From NCBI RefSeq assembly GCF_000686525.1, contig NZ_JMKT01000010.1, positions 186,001-250,000 of the forward strand: DNA of 64,000 nt, given 5' to 3'. The notes beneath the pieces were generated by a model. That model was not told the DNA's origin. It made no database searches and worked only from the letters and a program-made list of their open reading frames with translations. Within the stretch, counting starts at the first letter, position 1. The number at the start of each line of letters is the position of its first letter. This document shows positions 16,421 through 25,530 of this stretch, piece after piece. The position numbers were made by a program, and so were the translations under genes. This DNA comes from Desulfonatronovibrio hydrogenovorans DSM 9292. Lineage in GTDB: Bacteria > Desulfobacterota > Desulfovibrionia > Desulfovibrionales > Desulfonatronovibrionaceae.

Positions 16421-17406
16421 TCGTACTTACCTCGTCTTTTTCTTCCAGGGCCCGTTCGGACCAGGCAGACAACCTGGTCCAGGCGGGCATGGTTGTGGAA
16501 GCTTTGACCAGCCTCGGCCATGAGGTAAGCATGATCTCAGCGACCCTGGACATGGAAAGTCTGAGCAGGCAGCTCAGCATGCTCAATCCTGGCCTGGTCT
16601 TTAATCTTGTAGAAGAAATCAATGGCAGAGGAAACTTTATTCATTTTGCTCCAGCTGTTCTGGAAAGCATGAACATACCCTTCACAGGCAACGGTCATTC
16701 AGCCATGGTAACCACCTCGGACAAGCTTCTGGCCAAAAAAGTAATGCTTGCCCATCATATCCTGACCCCTCACTGGCTGACTGCTGAAGAGGTGGATCAA
16801 AACAAGTCCATAAAAGGAGGAGCATTGGTCAAGTCGGCCTGGGAACACGGATCTTTTGGCCTGGAAACATCATGTGTATTCAAGGACTTTTCAAAGGATA
16901 AGATCGAAAAACAGATCAAAAAGTTAAGAAAAAGGCATGGCGGGGTCTGGTTTGTTGAAAAATACGTGCCAGGAAGGGAGATTAATGTTTCCATTCTGGA
17001 TAAACCTGACGGCCCAGTGATCCTCCCGGTAGCTGAGATTGTGTTTTCTGATCAGTCTCTGAAAACAGCCCGTATCGTCGGTTATAAAGCCAAATGGAAT
17101 CCCGGCTCAAAAGAAGAGCAATGCCTAAGCCGGGAATTCATTTCGGGCAAAGAAAACCAGAAACTCATCCGTCAGGTATCGGATATTGCGCTGCACTGTT
17201 GGGAAGTATTTGAAATGTCTGGATATGCCAGGGTTGACTTCCGGGTTGACTCAAAGGGAATTCCTCTGGTTCTGGAGATAAACGCCAACCCCTGTCTGTC
17301 CCCTGATGCCGGGTTCATGGCTGCTGCCCAGGAAGCCGGATTCAGCCCGGACCAGGTCATCCAGTGCATAGTTCAGTCAGGGTTGGCCAGGTATGGCCGT
17401 GAATAA
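16411..17406 (+). CDS. D-Ala-D-Ala ligase-like ATP-grasp enzyme (second of two)
   Basis: A second ATP-grasp ligase, clearly different from the first, so the pair is not a recent duplication. The preATP-grasp domain has FNLVEEINGRGNFIHFAPAV and MNIPFTGNGHSAM. The grasp domain starts near residue 105 (TSDKLLAKKVMLAHH) and contains GALVKSAWEHGSFGL and FVEKYVPGREINVSI. The metal site is VLEINANPCLSP near 290. It overlaps the first ligase by 10 bases and the acetyltransferase by 14. Two non-identical ligases in one operon suggest two successive amide bonds, or one enzyme making the bond in a second building block. Function beyond ATP-dependent ligation is not known. Confidence 0.85.
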   Translation: MQLIVLTSSFSSRARSDQADNLVQAGMVVEALTSLGHEVSMISATLDMESLSRQLSMLNPGLVFNLVEEINGRGNFIHFAPAVLESMNIPFTGNGHSAMVTTSDKLLAKKVMLAHHILTPHWLTAEEVDQNKSIKGGALVKSAWEHGSFGLETSCVFKDFSKDKIEKQIKKLRKRHGGVWFVEKYVPGREINVSILDKPDGPVILPVAEIVFSDQSLKTARIVGYKAKWNPGSKEEQCLSREFISGKENQKLIRQVSDIALHCWEVFEMSGYARVDFRVDSKGIPLVLEINANPCLSPDAGFMAAAQEAGFSPDQVIQCIVQSGLARYGRE

Positions 17407-17902
17407 TATAACCATCGATGATCATGTGGACTGTTCACTTCCGGATCAAATCCAAGATCTCCTGGTCTCCACAGGAACTTTCAGCCGGGAAGAAATCAGG
17501 GTTGCCAAAGAGCTGATCCGGGAATGCCTTGAAAAGGGTAACAAAAAATCTGGTTATCACTTTCTTCTGGCCAAAGACACTCTGAATAACCTGGCCGGGT
17601 ACACCTGCTTCGGTCCTGTTCCCTTTACCCGCTCAGGCTTTGATCTCTACTGGATGGCCGTTCGTCGGGAGTTTCAGGGGGCAGGCCTGGGCAGAAAGCT
17701 GTACCTGGCTACGGAACAGGCTGTAAAAAAGATGAACGGAAACATGATCTATGTTGAGACCTCAGGCAGGCAAGAGTACCATCCAGCCAGACTGTTCTAC
17801 CAGCAGATGGGATTCAGTCTGAACTGCACTCTGGTGGACTTTTATGCCCCTGGGGATCACAAGCTGATCTACTCAAAACAGGTCTTGAGCGCATTAATCT
17901 AG
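17393..17902 (+). CDS. GNAT family N-acetyltransferase
   Basis: A 169-residue acetyl-CoA-dependent N-acetyltransferase. The acetyl-CoA pyrophosphate loop is REFQGAGLGRKLY near residues 95-107, preceded by the strand DLYWMAV and followed by YHPARLFYQQMGF, typical of the GNAT C-terminus. It starts 14 bases inside the second ligase gene and is the last gene of the operon. In known N-acetyl-beta-lysine synthesis (AblA/AblB) a GNAT enzyme acetylates the product of lysine 2,3-aminomutase; here two ligases stand between the two steps, so the acceptor may be a peptide-like conjugate. That is inference. Confidence 0.85.
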   Translation: MAVNNITIDDHVDCSLPDQIQDLLVSTGTFSREEIRVAKELIRECLEKGNKKSGYHFLLAKDTLNNLAGYTCFGPVPFTRSGFDLYWMAVRREFQGAGLGRKLYLATEQAVKKMNGNMIYVETSGRQEYHPARLFYQQMGFSLNCTLVDFYAPGDHKLIYSKQVLSALI

Positions 17903-17913
17903 CCAGAATCCCA

Positions 17914-18477
17914 TCAGGATCTTATGGCAGGCCTGGACTGGGCCTGGAACGCGGCTATTATCTTGCCTGCATTCAACTCAGGCGGCTTTCCGGCATCCAG
18001 GATCAAATCTGCACAATCCAGGTATAGCGGCTCCCTCTGAGCCAAATTATTTTTCACTTCCTCTTCAAGGGATAAATCCGACAAAGGGGGCCTTTGACCG
18101 GAAACAGGAGATTCTGCCAATCTTTTCAAAACCTGTTCAGGTGAAGTCTTCAAATAGACCGTCAAAAAAAAACTATCTTTCAGGATCTTTCTGCTGGCCT
18201 CACTGAGAACAGCTCCACCGCCAGTGGCCACCACCAGATGTTTAACCAGGGCGGTCTGGGCCAGCACCTCCTCTTCCATACTCCTGAACCATGCCCATCC
18301 TCTTTCAGCAACCATTTCTTCAATGGTCATCCCTGCCTCATCCTGGATCAACTGGTCAGTGTCCATGAAATTCAGGCCGCATCTTCCAGATATTATCCTG
18401 GCCAGGGTTGTTTTTCCACTGGCCCGGTACCCTGTAAGATATATGCTCTGAAAGGCTTTTGCTATTTTTCTATCCAC
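17914..18477 (-). CDS. aroK: shikimate kinase
   Basis: Shikimate kinase phosphorylates shikimate in the chorismate pathway. The P-loop GYRASGKTT is at residues 16-24, FMDTDQLI holds the metal-binding aspartate, and the shikimate/ATP regions ATGGGAV (near 83) and GQRPPL (near 127) are present. The length of 187 is normal with a short C-terminal tail. The start appears to be a GTG that lies 16 bases inside the upstream methyltransferase gene, indicating coupling. It converges on the acetyltransferase gene with an 11-base gap. Confidence 0.92.
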   Translation of the reverse strand: MDRKIAKAFQSIYLTGYRASGKTTLARIISGRCGLNFMDTDQLIQDEAGMTIEEMVAERGWAWFRSMEEEVLAQTALVKHLVVATGGGAVLSEASRKILKDSFFLTVYLKTSPEQVLKRLAESPVSGQRPPLSDLSLEEEVKNNLAQREPLYLDCADLILDAGKPPELNAGKIIAAFQAQSRPAIRS

Positions 18478-19055
18478 TTTTGAAATAAGTCTTCCAGTTC
18501 TTCCTGAGAAAAATATGACCCGGAATTAAATCCGACCCGGTTTCTCTGCCGGTATGCCTCATAAAGAATAATTGCTGCAGCCACTGACACATTTAGACTC
18601 TGAACCATTCCCAGCATGGGGATATAGATTTCCTGATCCACCACCTTTTGAAGATCTTTTTCCACCCCGCTGTGTTCATTTCCCAAAACCACTGCAGTAG
18701 GCCGGGTAAAATCCCATTCATGGACAGCAATGGCTGTTTTGCTGAAACCAGTCCGGATCAGATTCATCCCCTGGGAAGAAAGTGATTCCACCAGGCTCGG
18801 CACGCAGGGATGGTTGACTCGTTCCACCCACTTCTTGGCCGAGGCTGAAGACTTTTTGCCCAGGACCGGAAAAGTATTTCTGGTGTACAAAAGATGGACT
18901 GCTGCAACCCCAAAGGCATCGCAGCTTCTGAGAATAGCAGAAACATTGTGGGGATCATGAATGTTATTGATGACCAGGGTCAGGTCCTTCTGCCTCTGGC
19001 CAAGGACCTTCCTGACCCGCTCAACCCTCTGACTAGTTCTGATCTTACTGGTCAT
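18462..19055 (-). CDS. TrmH/SpoU-family tRNA or rRNA 2'-O-methyltransferase
   Basis: A SPOUT-fold RNA ribose methyltransferase. The three SPOUT motifs are visible: NIHDPHNVSAILRSCDAFG near residue 33, VVLGNEHSGV near 125 and IYIPMLGMVQSLNVSVAAAI near 148, which form the SAM-binding knot. The short size (about 197) without an L30e-like N-terminal domain fits TrmH (tRNA Gm18) better than RlmB. The start may be ATG 19055 or TTG 19070; neither has a strong ribosome binding site. It overlaps aroK by 16 bases. Confidence 0.88.
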   Translation of the reverse strand: MTSKIRTSQRVERVRKVLGQRQKDLTLVINNIHDPHNVSAILRSCDAFGVAAVHLLYTRNTFPVLGKKSSASAKKWVERVNHPCVPSLVESLSSQGMNLIRTGFSKTAIAVHEWDFTRPTAVVLGNEHSGVEKDLQKVVDQEIYIPMLGMVQSLNVSVAAAIILYEAYRQRNRVGFNSGSYFSQEELEDLFQKWIEK

Positions 19056-19085
19056 GGTCTCTGCTTTCAACTGCCCGGAGTTGGA

Positions 19086-19853
19086 TCATCCGTCCGCTTT
19101 CCTGGGTTTATTTTTTCGAAACCAGACCAGATACTCCTGATTGCCTTTGGGGCCCTTGATCATAGATGGAACCATTCCTTTATACTCCAGGTCAAAATCA
19201 CGGACCGATCCGGAGATCACCCTTTCAACTGTTTCCATGGCCAGATCATGCGACTTGACAATTCCCTTGACGGTCCGGCCCGGACCAACTTCAAACTGCG
19301 GCTTGACCAGGACCACTGCCTCCCCTCCTAACTTTAGAAAAGGCAGAGCACCTGGAAGCACCCGGGTCAAAGAAATAAAAGAACAATCAATCACAAGTAA
19401 GTCCACCTGCTCCGGCAACAGGTCAGGCCGGGCCATCCTGATATTCACCTTTTCCAGGTTGACTACCTGCTCATGTCCGCGCAGTTTCCAGTGCAACTGT
19501 CCGTAACCCACGTCCAGGGCGTAAACCCTGGCTGCACCAAACTGAAGAAGGCAATCCGTAAACCCGCCTGTTGAAGCCCCGACATCCAGACAGACCTTAT
19601 CTTTGACCTGGATTGAAAATTTTTCTATGGCCGTCAGCAGCTTGTACCCGCCCCGACTGACAAAACGTTCCGACTCCTTGACAAAAATGGCAACTTCCCG
19701 GGGCAATGGTCGACCAGGCTTGTCAATACGCATCCAGTCAGCACCCTGTTTGATATAGGCCTGGCCGGCCATGATCAGCCGCTTGGCCTGTTCCCTGGAC
19801 TGGGCAAAACCCTGGGCGAGGAGAAGTTCGTCTGCCCTGACTTTTTCAGCCAT
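19086..19853 (-). CDS. tlyA: TlyA-family rRNA 2'-O-methyltransferase
   Basis: TlyA proteins methylate ribose positions in 16S and 23S rRNA. The N-terminal S4 RNA-binding domain spans about residues 1-65 (VRADELLLAQGFAQSREQA, GRPLPREVAIFV). The FtsJ-like methyltransferase domain follows, with CLDVGASTGGFTDCLLQFGA as the SAM site and DLLVIDCSFISL. The ATG at 19853 gives 255 residues; the frame also opens from a TTG 10 codons earlier. It stands 30 bases upstream of the TrmH-type gene on the same strand, so RNA modification and aroK form one transcription unit. Confidence 0.9.
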   Translation of the reverse strand: MAEKVRADELLLAQGFAQSREQAKRLIMAGQAYIKQGADWMRIDKPGRPLPREVAIFVKESERFVSRGGYKLLTAIEKFSIQVKDKVCLDVGASTGGFTDCLLQFGAARVYALDVGYGQLHWKLRGHEQVVNLEKVNIRMARPDLLPEQVDLLVIDCSFISLTRVLPGALPFLKLGGEAVVLVKPQFEVGPGRTVKGIVKSHDLAMETVERVISGSVRDFDLEYKGMVPSMIKGPKGNQEYLVWFRKNKPRKADG

Positions 19854-20044
19854 CAGTAAGAACTCATTATAAAGAATAGACAACTGCTCAAAACCAGAAG
19901 ATCAGTCTCTTGCCCAATGTCTCCAGGCTGCATCATCTGATCACTCTGTACCAGGCATGCCAGCCAGTTCCCATTGTCTGTCAATTCCACACCCTATCCA
20001 TTCTTTTCTCCAGCCTTATCAGGACAGATCCTCCTAGCTGCCTG

Positions 20045-22606
20045 TTATGCCCAGTGAATCAGCCCCAGGCAGTGGGGATCAAGGAGCAGCGGATGATGAG
20101 GCAGAATCCTCACAGTATATCCGAATCTACCTGTTGTGTCAGGGACAACCCGCCCTTGAAAAGCCATCCAGCCGTCTCCTGTGCTGTCTGCCTGTTCCAT
20201 CTGCACGGTCTTTCTGTTGGCAAAGTCCCCGTGCATGTCCACTCCGCCAGAATAGATCTCCACCAGAATGTCCTGCGGAGATAGACCGTTAATAAACACT
20301 TCAGCTGTAACCACCAGTTCTTCACCTGAATGGAGGCTGTCTTCTGTGGAGGCCCGGACATTCCTGATTTTGACATCACTCCACTTGGTCATGAGATCCA
20401 TTCTCCAGGATGCCAGGTTCTTGGCCTGTTCAAAGCCGTTCTTCTCCAGCTTGACAAAATTCTGGTAGGCAGGGAGGTAGGCTGTCCTGCTATAGTCTTC
20501 AACCATGCGATGCGAACTGAACATGGGCGCCAGATCCCTGAGTCCGTCCTTCATCTTCCTGATCCACTCCATGGGCAGATTCCCGGTGGAGCGATTATAA
20601 AATGTCGGGATAACATCCTTTTCCAGAACATTGTACAGATAGTGGCTTTCAGTCAGGTTCTGATATTCCTGGTCCTGATACTCCTCTCCCTCTCCAATGG
20701 ACCAGCCGTAACGGTTGTCCGGGGTATAGGCTTCATCCCACCAGCCGTCCAGGACACTGAAATTCAGGACTCCATTGGCTACGGCCTTCATTCCGCTGGT
20801 TCCGCATGCTTCCAGTGGGCGTCTGGGATTATTCAGCCAGACATCGCAACCCTGGAGCATGAAGCCACCGATTTCCATATCATAATCTTCAAGAAAAACA
20901 AAATGATGCCTGCAATCCTCATTTCGACAAAACTGAACAATCTCCTGGATAAGTTTTTTTCCTTCAACATCCTTGGGATGGGCCTTTCCAGCAAAGATAA
21001 ACTGAACAGGCTGCTTTTTATTGTTCATTATTTCCAGGATCCGCTTGACATCAGTAAGAATGAGATTGGCCCGCTTGTAAGTAGCGAAGCGCCTGGCAAA
21101 ACCAATGGTCAAGGCCCCGGGGTCTAAAACCTCATCAGCCAGCTGAAGCTCGTACCGCCTGCCTCCCCTGGCCAGAGTCTGTTCCTTGAGCCTGGTACGG
21201 ACAAAATCCACCAGCCGTTCGCGCAGGCGTTCGCGGGTTCTCCAGAGCTCTGCATCAGGTATGGCCTGGGACTGCTTCCAGACCCTCTGACAGTCCGGGT
21301 CTTCCCTCCAGTCCGAACCCAGATAGCGATCAAACAGGTAAGCCATGTCAGGTGCGATCCAGGTGGGTATGTGGATGCCGTTGGTTATGGCGGCAATGGG
21401 AACGTCATCAACCGGATACTGAGGCCAGACCTTTTTCCACATGTTTCTGGCCACTTTTCCATGCAGCTGGCTGACCCCGTTGTTAAATCTGGACAGCCGC
21501 AAGGCTAGAACCGTCATGCAGAACAGCTCCTGGTCATCCCTGGGATCTTCCCTTCCCAGGGCCATAAAAACCTTGAAGGCAAGGCCTATCTCCCTGGCGT
21601 AGCTGTCAAAATATTTCTGCATCAGTTCTGGGGCAAAGCGGTCGTTTCCAGCCGGAACAGGAGTGTGGGTGGTGAAAACACTGCTGGATGCGACCAGCTC
21701 CATGGCCGCCTCAAAGGACATGCTGTGTTCCCGCATGAAGATGCTGATTCTTTCCAGGCCGGCAAAGGCTGAATGTCCCTCATTCATATGGATCACCCTT
21801 GGGTTCAGGTTCAGAGCATGCATTGCCCTGATCCCGCCCACACCCAGCACGATTTCCTGCTTAAGGCGCATCTCCCAGTCTCCGCCATAAAGCTGAGCTG
21901 TGATCTCCCTGTCCTGAGGCATGTTTTCATTCAGGTTGGTATCCAGAAGATAGAGGCTGATGCGACCTATCACGGCCTTCCAGATATTTATCCGGACAGT
22001 GCGGTCCAGCAGCTCCACTTCAACTGAAACAGGCTCTCCCTGCTCATTCCTGACCAGACTCAAAGGCATCTCTTCAAAGTCATTAACCGGATACCTTTCC
22101 TGCTGCCAGCCGTCTCCGGTAAGATACTGCCGGAAATAACCCTTTTGATAGCAGAGCCCTATGGCCACCAGAGGAAGATTCAAATCACTGGCTGACTTCA
22201 GATGATCTCCAGCCAAAACTCCCAGTCCTCCGGAATATATGGGCAGAGAAAGGCTGATGCCGTATTCAGCACTGAAATATGCGATGACAGGTTCCCCTTT
22301 TACGCCTTCAAACTCAAAGACGGTCTTGGTGGAAGTCCTGTACTTTTCCAGGCTTTCTCTGGTCTGGTTGAGTCGATCCAGAAAAAAAACATCCTCAGCC
22401 AGATCCTCAATGACCTCCTGAGAAAGCAGGTTCAGGAACTTGACCGGATTCTGCCTGCACTTTCGCCACAACTGGTAATCTATACGCTCGAAAAGCTCGG
22501 ATATCTCATGCTTCCAGGAAAACCAGAAGTTGTAGGCCAAATCCCAAAGCGGGGTCAGCTTATCAGGCAATTTGGGAGTGACGCTGTACACCTTTAACGG
22601 ACGCAT
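20045..22606 (-). CDS. glgP: alpha-glucan phosphorylase (GT35, DUF3417-containing)
   Basis: A PLP-dependent glycogen/maltodextrin phosphorylase that releases glucose 1-phosphate. The N-terminal DUF3417 region (LWDLAYNFWFSWKHE) marks the alternative, Thermotoga-type family rather than E. coli GlgP. YFSAEYGISLSLPIYSGGLG, HMNEGHSAF and TTHTPVPAGNDRF form the active site. The PLP lysine is in EACGTSGMKAVANG. A ribosome binding site GGAGGG lies 6 bases before ATG 22606, giving 853 residues, the normal length; the open frame extends 17 codons upstream without support. The C-terminal 90 residues (about 760-853) form a beta-rich tail. It stands alone on its strand. Confidence 0.93.
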   Translation of the reverse strand: MRPLKVYSVTPKLPDKLTPLWDLAYNFWFSWKHEISELFERIDYQLWRKCRQNPVKFLNLLSQEVIEDLAEDVFFLDRLNQTRESLEKYRTSTKTVFEFEGVKGEPVIAYFSAEYGISLSLPIYSGGLGVLAGDHLKSASDLNLPLVAIGLCYQKGYFRQYLTGDGWQQERYPVNDFEEMPLSLVRNEQGEPVSVEVELLDRTVRINIWKAVIGRISLYLLDTNLNENMPQDREITAQLYGGDWEMRLKQEIVLGVGGIRAMHALNLNPRVIHMNEGHSAFAGLERISIFMREHSMSFEAAMELVASSSVFTTHTPVPAGNDRFAPELMQKYFDSYAREIGLAFKVFMALGREDPRDDQELFCMTVLALRLSRFNNGVSQLHGKVARNMWKKVWPQYPVDDVPIAAITNGIHIPTWIAPDMAYLFDRYLGSDWREDPDCQRVWKQSQAIPDAELWRTRERLRERLVDFVRTRLKEQTLARGGRRYELQLADEVLDPGALTIGFARRFATYKRANLILTDVKRILEIMNNKKQPVQFIFAGKAHPKDVEGKKLIQEIVQFCRNEDCRHHFVFLEDYDMEIGGFMLQGCDVWLNNPRRPLEACGTSGMKAVANGVLNFSVLDGWWDEAYTPDNRYGWSIGEGEEYQDQEYQNLTESHYLYNVLEKDVIPTFYNRSTGNLPMEWIRKMKDGLRDLAPMFSSHRMVEDYSRTAYLPAYQNFVKLEKNGFEQAKNLASWRMDLMTKWSDVKIRNVRASTEDSLHSGEELVVTAEVFINGLSPQDILVEIYSGGVDMHGDFANRKTVQMEQADSTGDGWMAFQGRVVPDTTGRFGYTVRILPHHPLLLDPHCLGLIHWA

Positions 22607-22951
22607 AAAAAACCCTCCACTGCAATACTTTTTAAACAGACTTTGCCGGACAAACATTGAAATTGCAAGGGCTCATTTAATCCTTGCAGGTTTCAACCCA
22701 TGCAGGTAAATTATAAATTTTAGACTTAACAATAATCTGGTCCAGAGACCATCCAGTACTGGACCCTTTGAAGTCCACGTAGTCTGACCATAACCTAAAT
22801 TGAGCGATTTTTCATGTAACTGCCCAGGTCAGGACCCCAAGACACGTCATCATCCGATGCCGCCCATGCTCTTCCCTGCAGCAAACCGGCCCAAACCCGG
22901 ACAGAAAAATGCGCCGGACCTTATCTAGCTCCAAACCATAAAGGACTCCTG
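22607..22951. other. divergent intergenic region between glgP and dut
   Basis: These 345 bases hold the upstream regions of both neighbours. On the minus strand a TATAAT at about 100 bases before glgP could serve as -10, but its -35 box is poor; on the plus strand TTGCAG, 17 bases and TAAATT lie far from dut. I saw no open frame and no RNA gene. Neither promoter is strong enough to annotate separately. Confidence 0.4.
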
Positions 22952-23416
22952 ATGAACCACACCATCAATGTCAAATTCAAATTCCTCAGGGAAACGGAAA
23001 AACAAGGAAACACCCTTGAATACGCCACAGAACATTCTGCAGGCCTGGACCTGAGGGCATTCATGGAATCTTCTGAAGTCAACCTTGAACCAGGCCAGAG
23101 ATTCCCTTTTCCCACAGGCGTGTGCATGGAAATATCAACCCCGGGTATTGCGGGTTTTGTCTATTCCAGAAGCGGCCTGGGAACCAGACATGGTCTGGTG
23201 GTAAGCCAGGGTGTAGGGGTCATTGATCCGGATTACCGGGGAGAAATCATTGTCTCTTTGCTCAACAATTCACCGGTCCCTGGAACAGTCAAAAGAGGTG
23301 AGCGAATTGCCCAGCTCCTTTTCCTGCCTTTTTTTCAGGCCAGAATCATCCAGACAGATGAACTTTCAGCAACCCGCAGGGGATCCGGCGGATTCGGACA
23401 CACAGGGACACTTTAG
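22952..23416 (+). CDS. dut: dUTP diphosphatase
   Basis: Trimeric dUTPase hydrolyses dUTP to dUMP, keeping uracil out of DNA. All five conserved motifs are present: AGLDLRA (I), YSRSGLG (II), GVIDPDYRGEI (III), GERIAQLLF (IV) and RGSGGFGHTG (V, the C-terminal arm). Length 154 is normal. AAGGA precedes the ATG. It is the first gene of a plus-strand run (dut-argD-prmA-nth-like) with short gaps. Confidence 0.95.
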   Translation: MNHTINVKFKFLRETEKQGNTLEYATEHSAGLDLRAFMESSEVNLEPGQRFPFPTGVCMEISTPGIAGFVYSRSGLGTRHGLVVSQGVGVIDPDYRGEIIVSLLNNSPVPGTVKRGERIAQLLFLPFFQARIIQTDELSATRRGSGGFGHTGTL

Positions 23417-23439
23417 CAGGACAAACCGGAGTATGAAAC

Positions 23440-24642
23440 ATGGCAGACAATAATTATATTAAAGACAGCACCAGCAAGTTCATCTGTCCGACCTATGCCA
23501 GGTATCCCCTGGGAGTTGACAGGGCCAGAGGATGCTTCCTGTATGACTTCAACGGCAGGGAATACCTGGATCTTTTATCCGGAATTTCGGTCTGTAATCT
23601 GGGTCACAGCCACCCCGAAGTGGTTAGTGCCATAAAAAAACAGGCTGACAAGCTCATTCATGTCAGCAACCTCTTCTACCAGAGAGAACAGGTTGAATTG
23701 GCTCAAGCACTGCTTGAGACCTGCGCCATGGACAAAGTTTTTTTCTGTAATTCTGGAGCCGAAGCCAATGAGGGAGCCATCAAGCTCCTGCGCAGGTACA
23801 TGAAAAACATCAAGAAACAGGACCGGTTCGAACTCATCACCATGTCCGGGTCTTTTCACGGACGGACTCTGGCCACCCTGACCGCCACTGGTCAGGACAA
23901 GATCAAGCAGGGCTTTGCTCCGCTTCCCCCAGGGTTCAAAACAGTTGAGTTCAACCAGGTTGACGGCCTGGAAAAAGCCATTACCCCGAATACGGCCGGA
24001 ATCATGCTGGAAATCATCCAGGGTGAAGGGGGAATCAGAATGGTCTCTGAACTGTTCCTGGATGAAGTCATCAGGGTCTGCAACAGACATGACCTGCTGC
24101 TGATTGTGGATGAGATCCAGACTGGTATGGGCAGGACCGGACAATTCTGGGCCCACCAACACTACGGTTTAAAACCGGACATCATGACCTCAGCCAAGGC
24201 CCTGGCCGGAGGGCTGCCCATGGGAGCGGTACTGGCCAGGGATGAAATTGCCCAGGCCTTTGATGCGGGCAGCCACGGCACCACCTTTGGAGGTAATCCA
24301 CTGGCCTGCGCTGCAGCCCTCAAGACCCTGGACATCATCAGCCGGGACGGGCTTGTCCGGCATGCTGCAGAACTTGGCCGGGAAGCTCTGGAGATATTCA
24401 GCAGGCTCAAGGCAAAGCACCCCAAAAAAATAAATGATGTCAGGGGAAAAGGTCTCATGCTTGGAATTGAGCTGACCTTTCCTGGGACCGGAATATGGCG
24501 GGCTCTACTGGAAAAGGGTTTTGTGCTCAATCTCACTCAGGACACTGTTTTGCGGCTGCTGCCACCCCTTATTATCTCCAAAAAACAGATCCAGGACTTT
24601 GCCAAAACACTTGACCAGCTCCTCCATGATTCGCAAGATTAG
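23440..24642 (+). CDS. argD: acetylornithine aminotransferase
   Basis: A class III PLP aminotransferase of arginine synthesis, using glutamate to aminate N-acetylglutamate semialdehyde; related enzymes also act in lysine synthesis. Visible are FCNSGAEANEGAIKLLRRY, SFHGRTLATLTATGQ, the PLP-aspartate region LLIVDEIQTGMGRTG, the PLP lysine in TSAKALAGGLPMGAV and THGTTFGGNPLAC-type HGTTFGGNPLACAAAL. Length 400 is normal. GGAG is located 9 bases before the ATG. It lies 23 bases after dut. Confidence 0.92.
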   Translation: MADNNYIKDSTSKFICPTYARYPLGVDRARGCFLYDFNGREYLDLLSGISVCNLGHSHPEVVSAIKKQADKLIHVSNLFYQREQVELAQALLETCAMDKVFFCNSGAEANEGAIKLLRRYMKNIKKQDRFELITMSGSFHGRTLATLTATGQDKIKQGFAPLPPGFKTVEFNQVDGLEKAITPNTAGIMLEIIQGEGGIRMVSELFLDEVIRVCNRHDLLLIVDEIQTGMGRTGQFWAHQHYGLKPDIMTSAKALAGGLPMGAVLARDEIAQAFDAGSHGTTFGGNPLACAAALKTLDIISRDGLVRHAAELGREALEIFSRLKAKHPKKINDVRGKGLMLGIELTFPGTGIWRALLEKGFVLNLTQDTVLRLLPPLIISKKQIQDFAKTLDQLLHDSQD

Positions 24643-24678
24643 CCAGCCTAAAACTCGAATCAGAGGTCAAAGTAAAAA

Positions 24679-25530
24679 ATGTACGCACTAGTCATCAGAT
24701 CCGAACCGGACTACCTGTCCTGCCTGGAAGCACTGCTGTATGAGCACATTGCCTGGGGATGGGAAGAAAACGCGCCGGGCAGAGTCACTGCCCATTTCAG
24801 CCAGGAAAAACAGGCCATTGAATTCCAGGAGCTTGTGCTCAAGGCCTGTCCCAAGTCAAAGTTTGAGCTGGAGTCGGTGCAAGACAAAGATTGGAGTGAG
24901 GACTGGAAGCAGTTTTTTACCCCCATTGAAATCGGCAACACCTTTGTCATCCTGCCGGATTGGCTTGGACAGACACCGTCAGAACTGGAAAAGATCGTGA
25001 TCACGCCCAAGATGGCTTTTGGAACAGGTCACCACCCTACCACCTGCCTCTGTCTTGAAAAACTATCCGGGCTTTACTCCAAAGGCCTAATCCCTTTGGG
25101 AGCTAACTTCCTTGACCTGGGAACAGGTTCGGGCATACTGGGAATAGCCTGCTCCAGGCTTGGATTTCAGGGAATCGGCCTGGACATTGACCAGTGCGCC
25201 ATTGACAACGCTGAGGAAAACATTGTTCTGAATAATGTTCAGGATCGTTTCCAGGTCTGGACCGGAGACATAACTTCACTGGACAAGGGAAGAAAATTCA
25301 ACCTGATTTTTGCCAACATCCTGGCACCCACCCTCAAGGAGCTGGCTTTTGACATCCTTTCTCTGCTGGACACAGCCGGTTATTGCCTGGTTCTTTCCGG
25401 AATCCTTGATCAGCAGGCCCGGGACGTGGCAGATGAGTATGTCAGGCTCGGGATGGACTTCCCTGAAATCACCCACCATGGAGAGTGGAGTGCCTTGGTC
25501 TGGTGTAAACTGCCCCATGCCCGAACATGA
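24679..25530 (+). CDS. prmA: ribosomal protein L11 methyltransferase
   Basis: PrmA trimethylates amino groups of ribosomal protein L11. The N-terminal domain (1-85) recognises L11; the linker WSEDWKQFFTPIEI is typical. The methyltransferase domain has TPKMAFGTGHHPTT, the SAM loop FLDLGTGSGILGI and the NPPY-like FANILAPTL. Length 283 is normal. Its stop overlaps the start of the next gene (ATGA). The ribosome binding site is weak. Confidence 0.93.
   Translation: MYALVIRSEPDYLSCLEALLYEHIAWGWEENAPGRVTAHFSQEKQAIEFQELVLKACPKSKFELESVQDKDWSEDWKQFFTPIEIGNTFVILPDWLGQTPSELEKIVITPKMAFGTGHHPTTCLCLEKLSGLYSKGLIPLGANFLDLGTGSGILGIACSRLGFQGIGLDIDQCAIDNAEENIVLNNVQDRFQVWTGDITSLDKGRKFNLIFANILAPTLKELAFDILSLLDTAGYCLVLSGILDQQARDVADEYVRLGMDFPEITHHGEWSALVWCKLPHART

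Noticed and set aside
15344-17406. Reading the two ATP-grasp genes as cell-wall D-alanine-D-alanine ligases
   Set aside because: They lie in an operon with a radical SAM aminomutase and an acetyltransferase, not with mur or fts genes, and differ strongly from each other. The ATP-grasp fold alone does not define the substrate.
20330-21127. Long plus-strand open frame inside glgP (265 codons)
   Set aside because: It lies antisense to a clearly conserved phosphorylase, has no family signature and no ribosome binding site. It reflects codon bias of the opposite strand.
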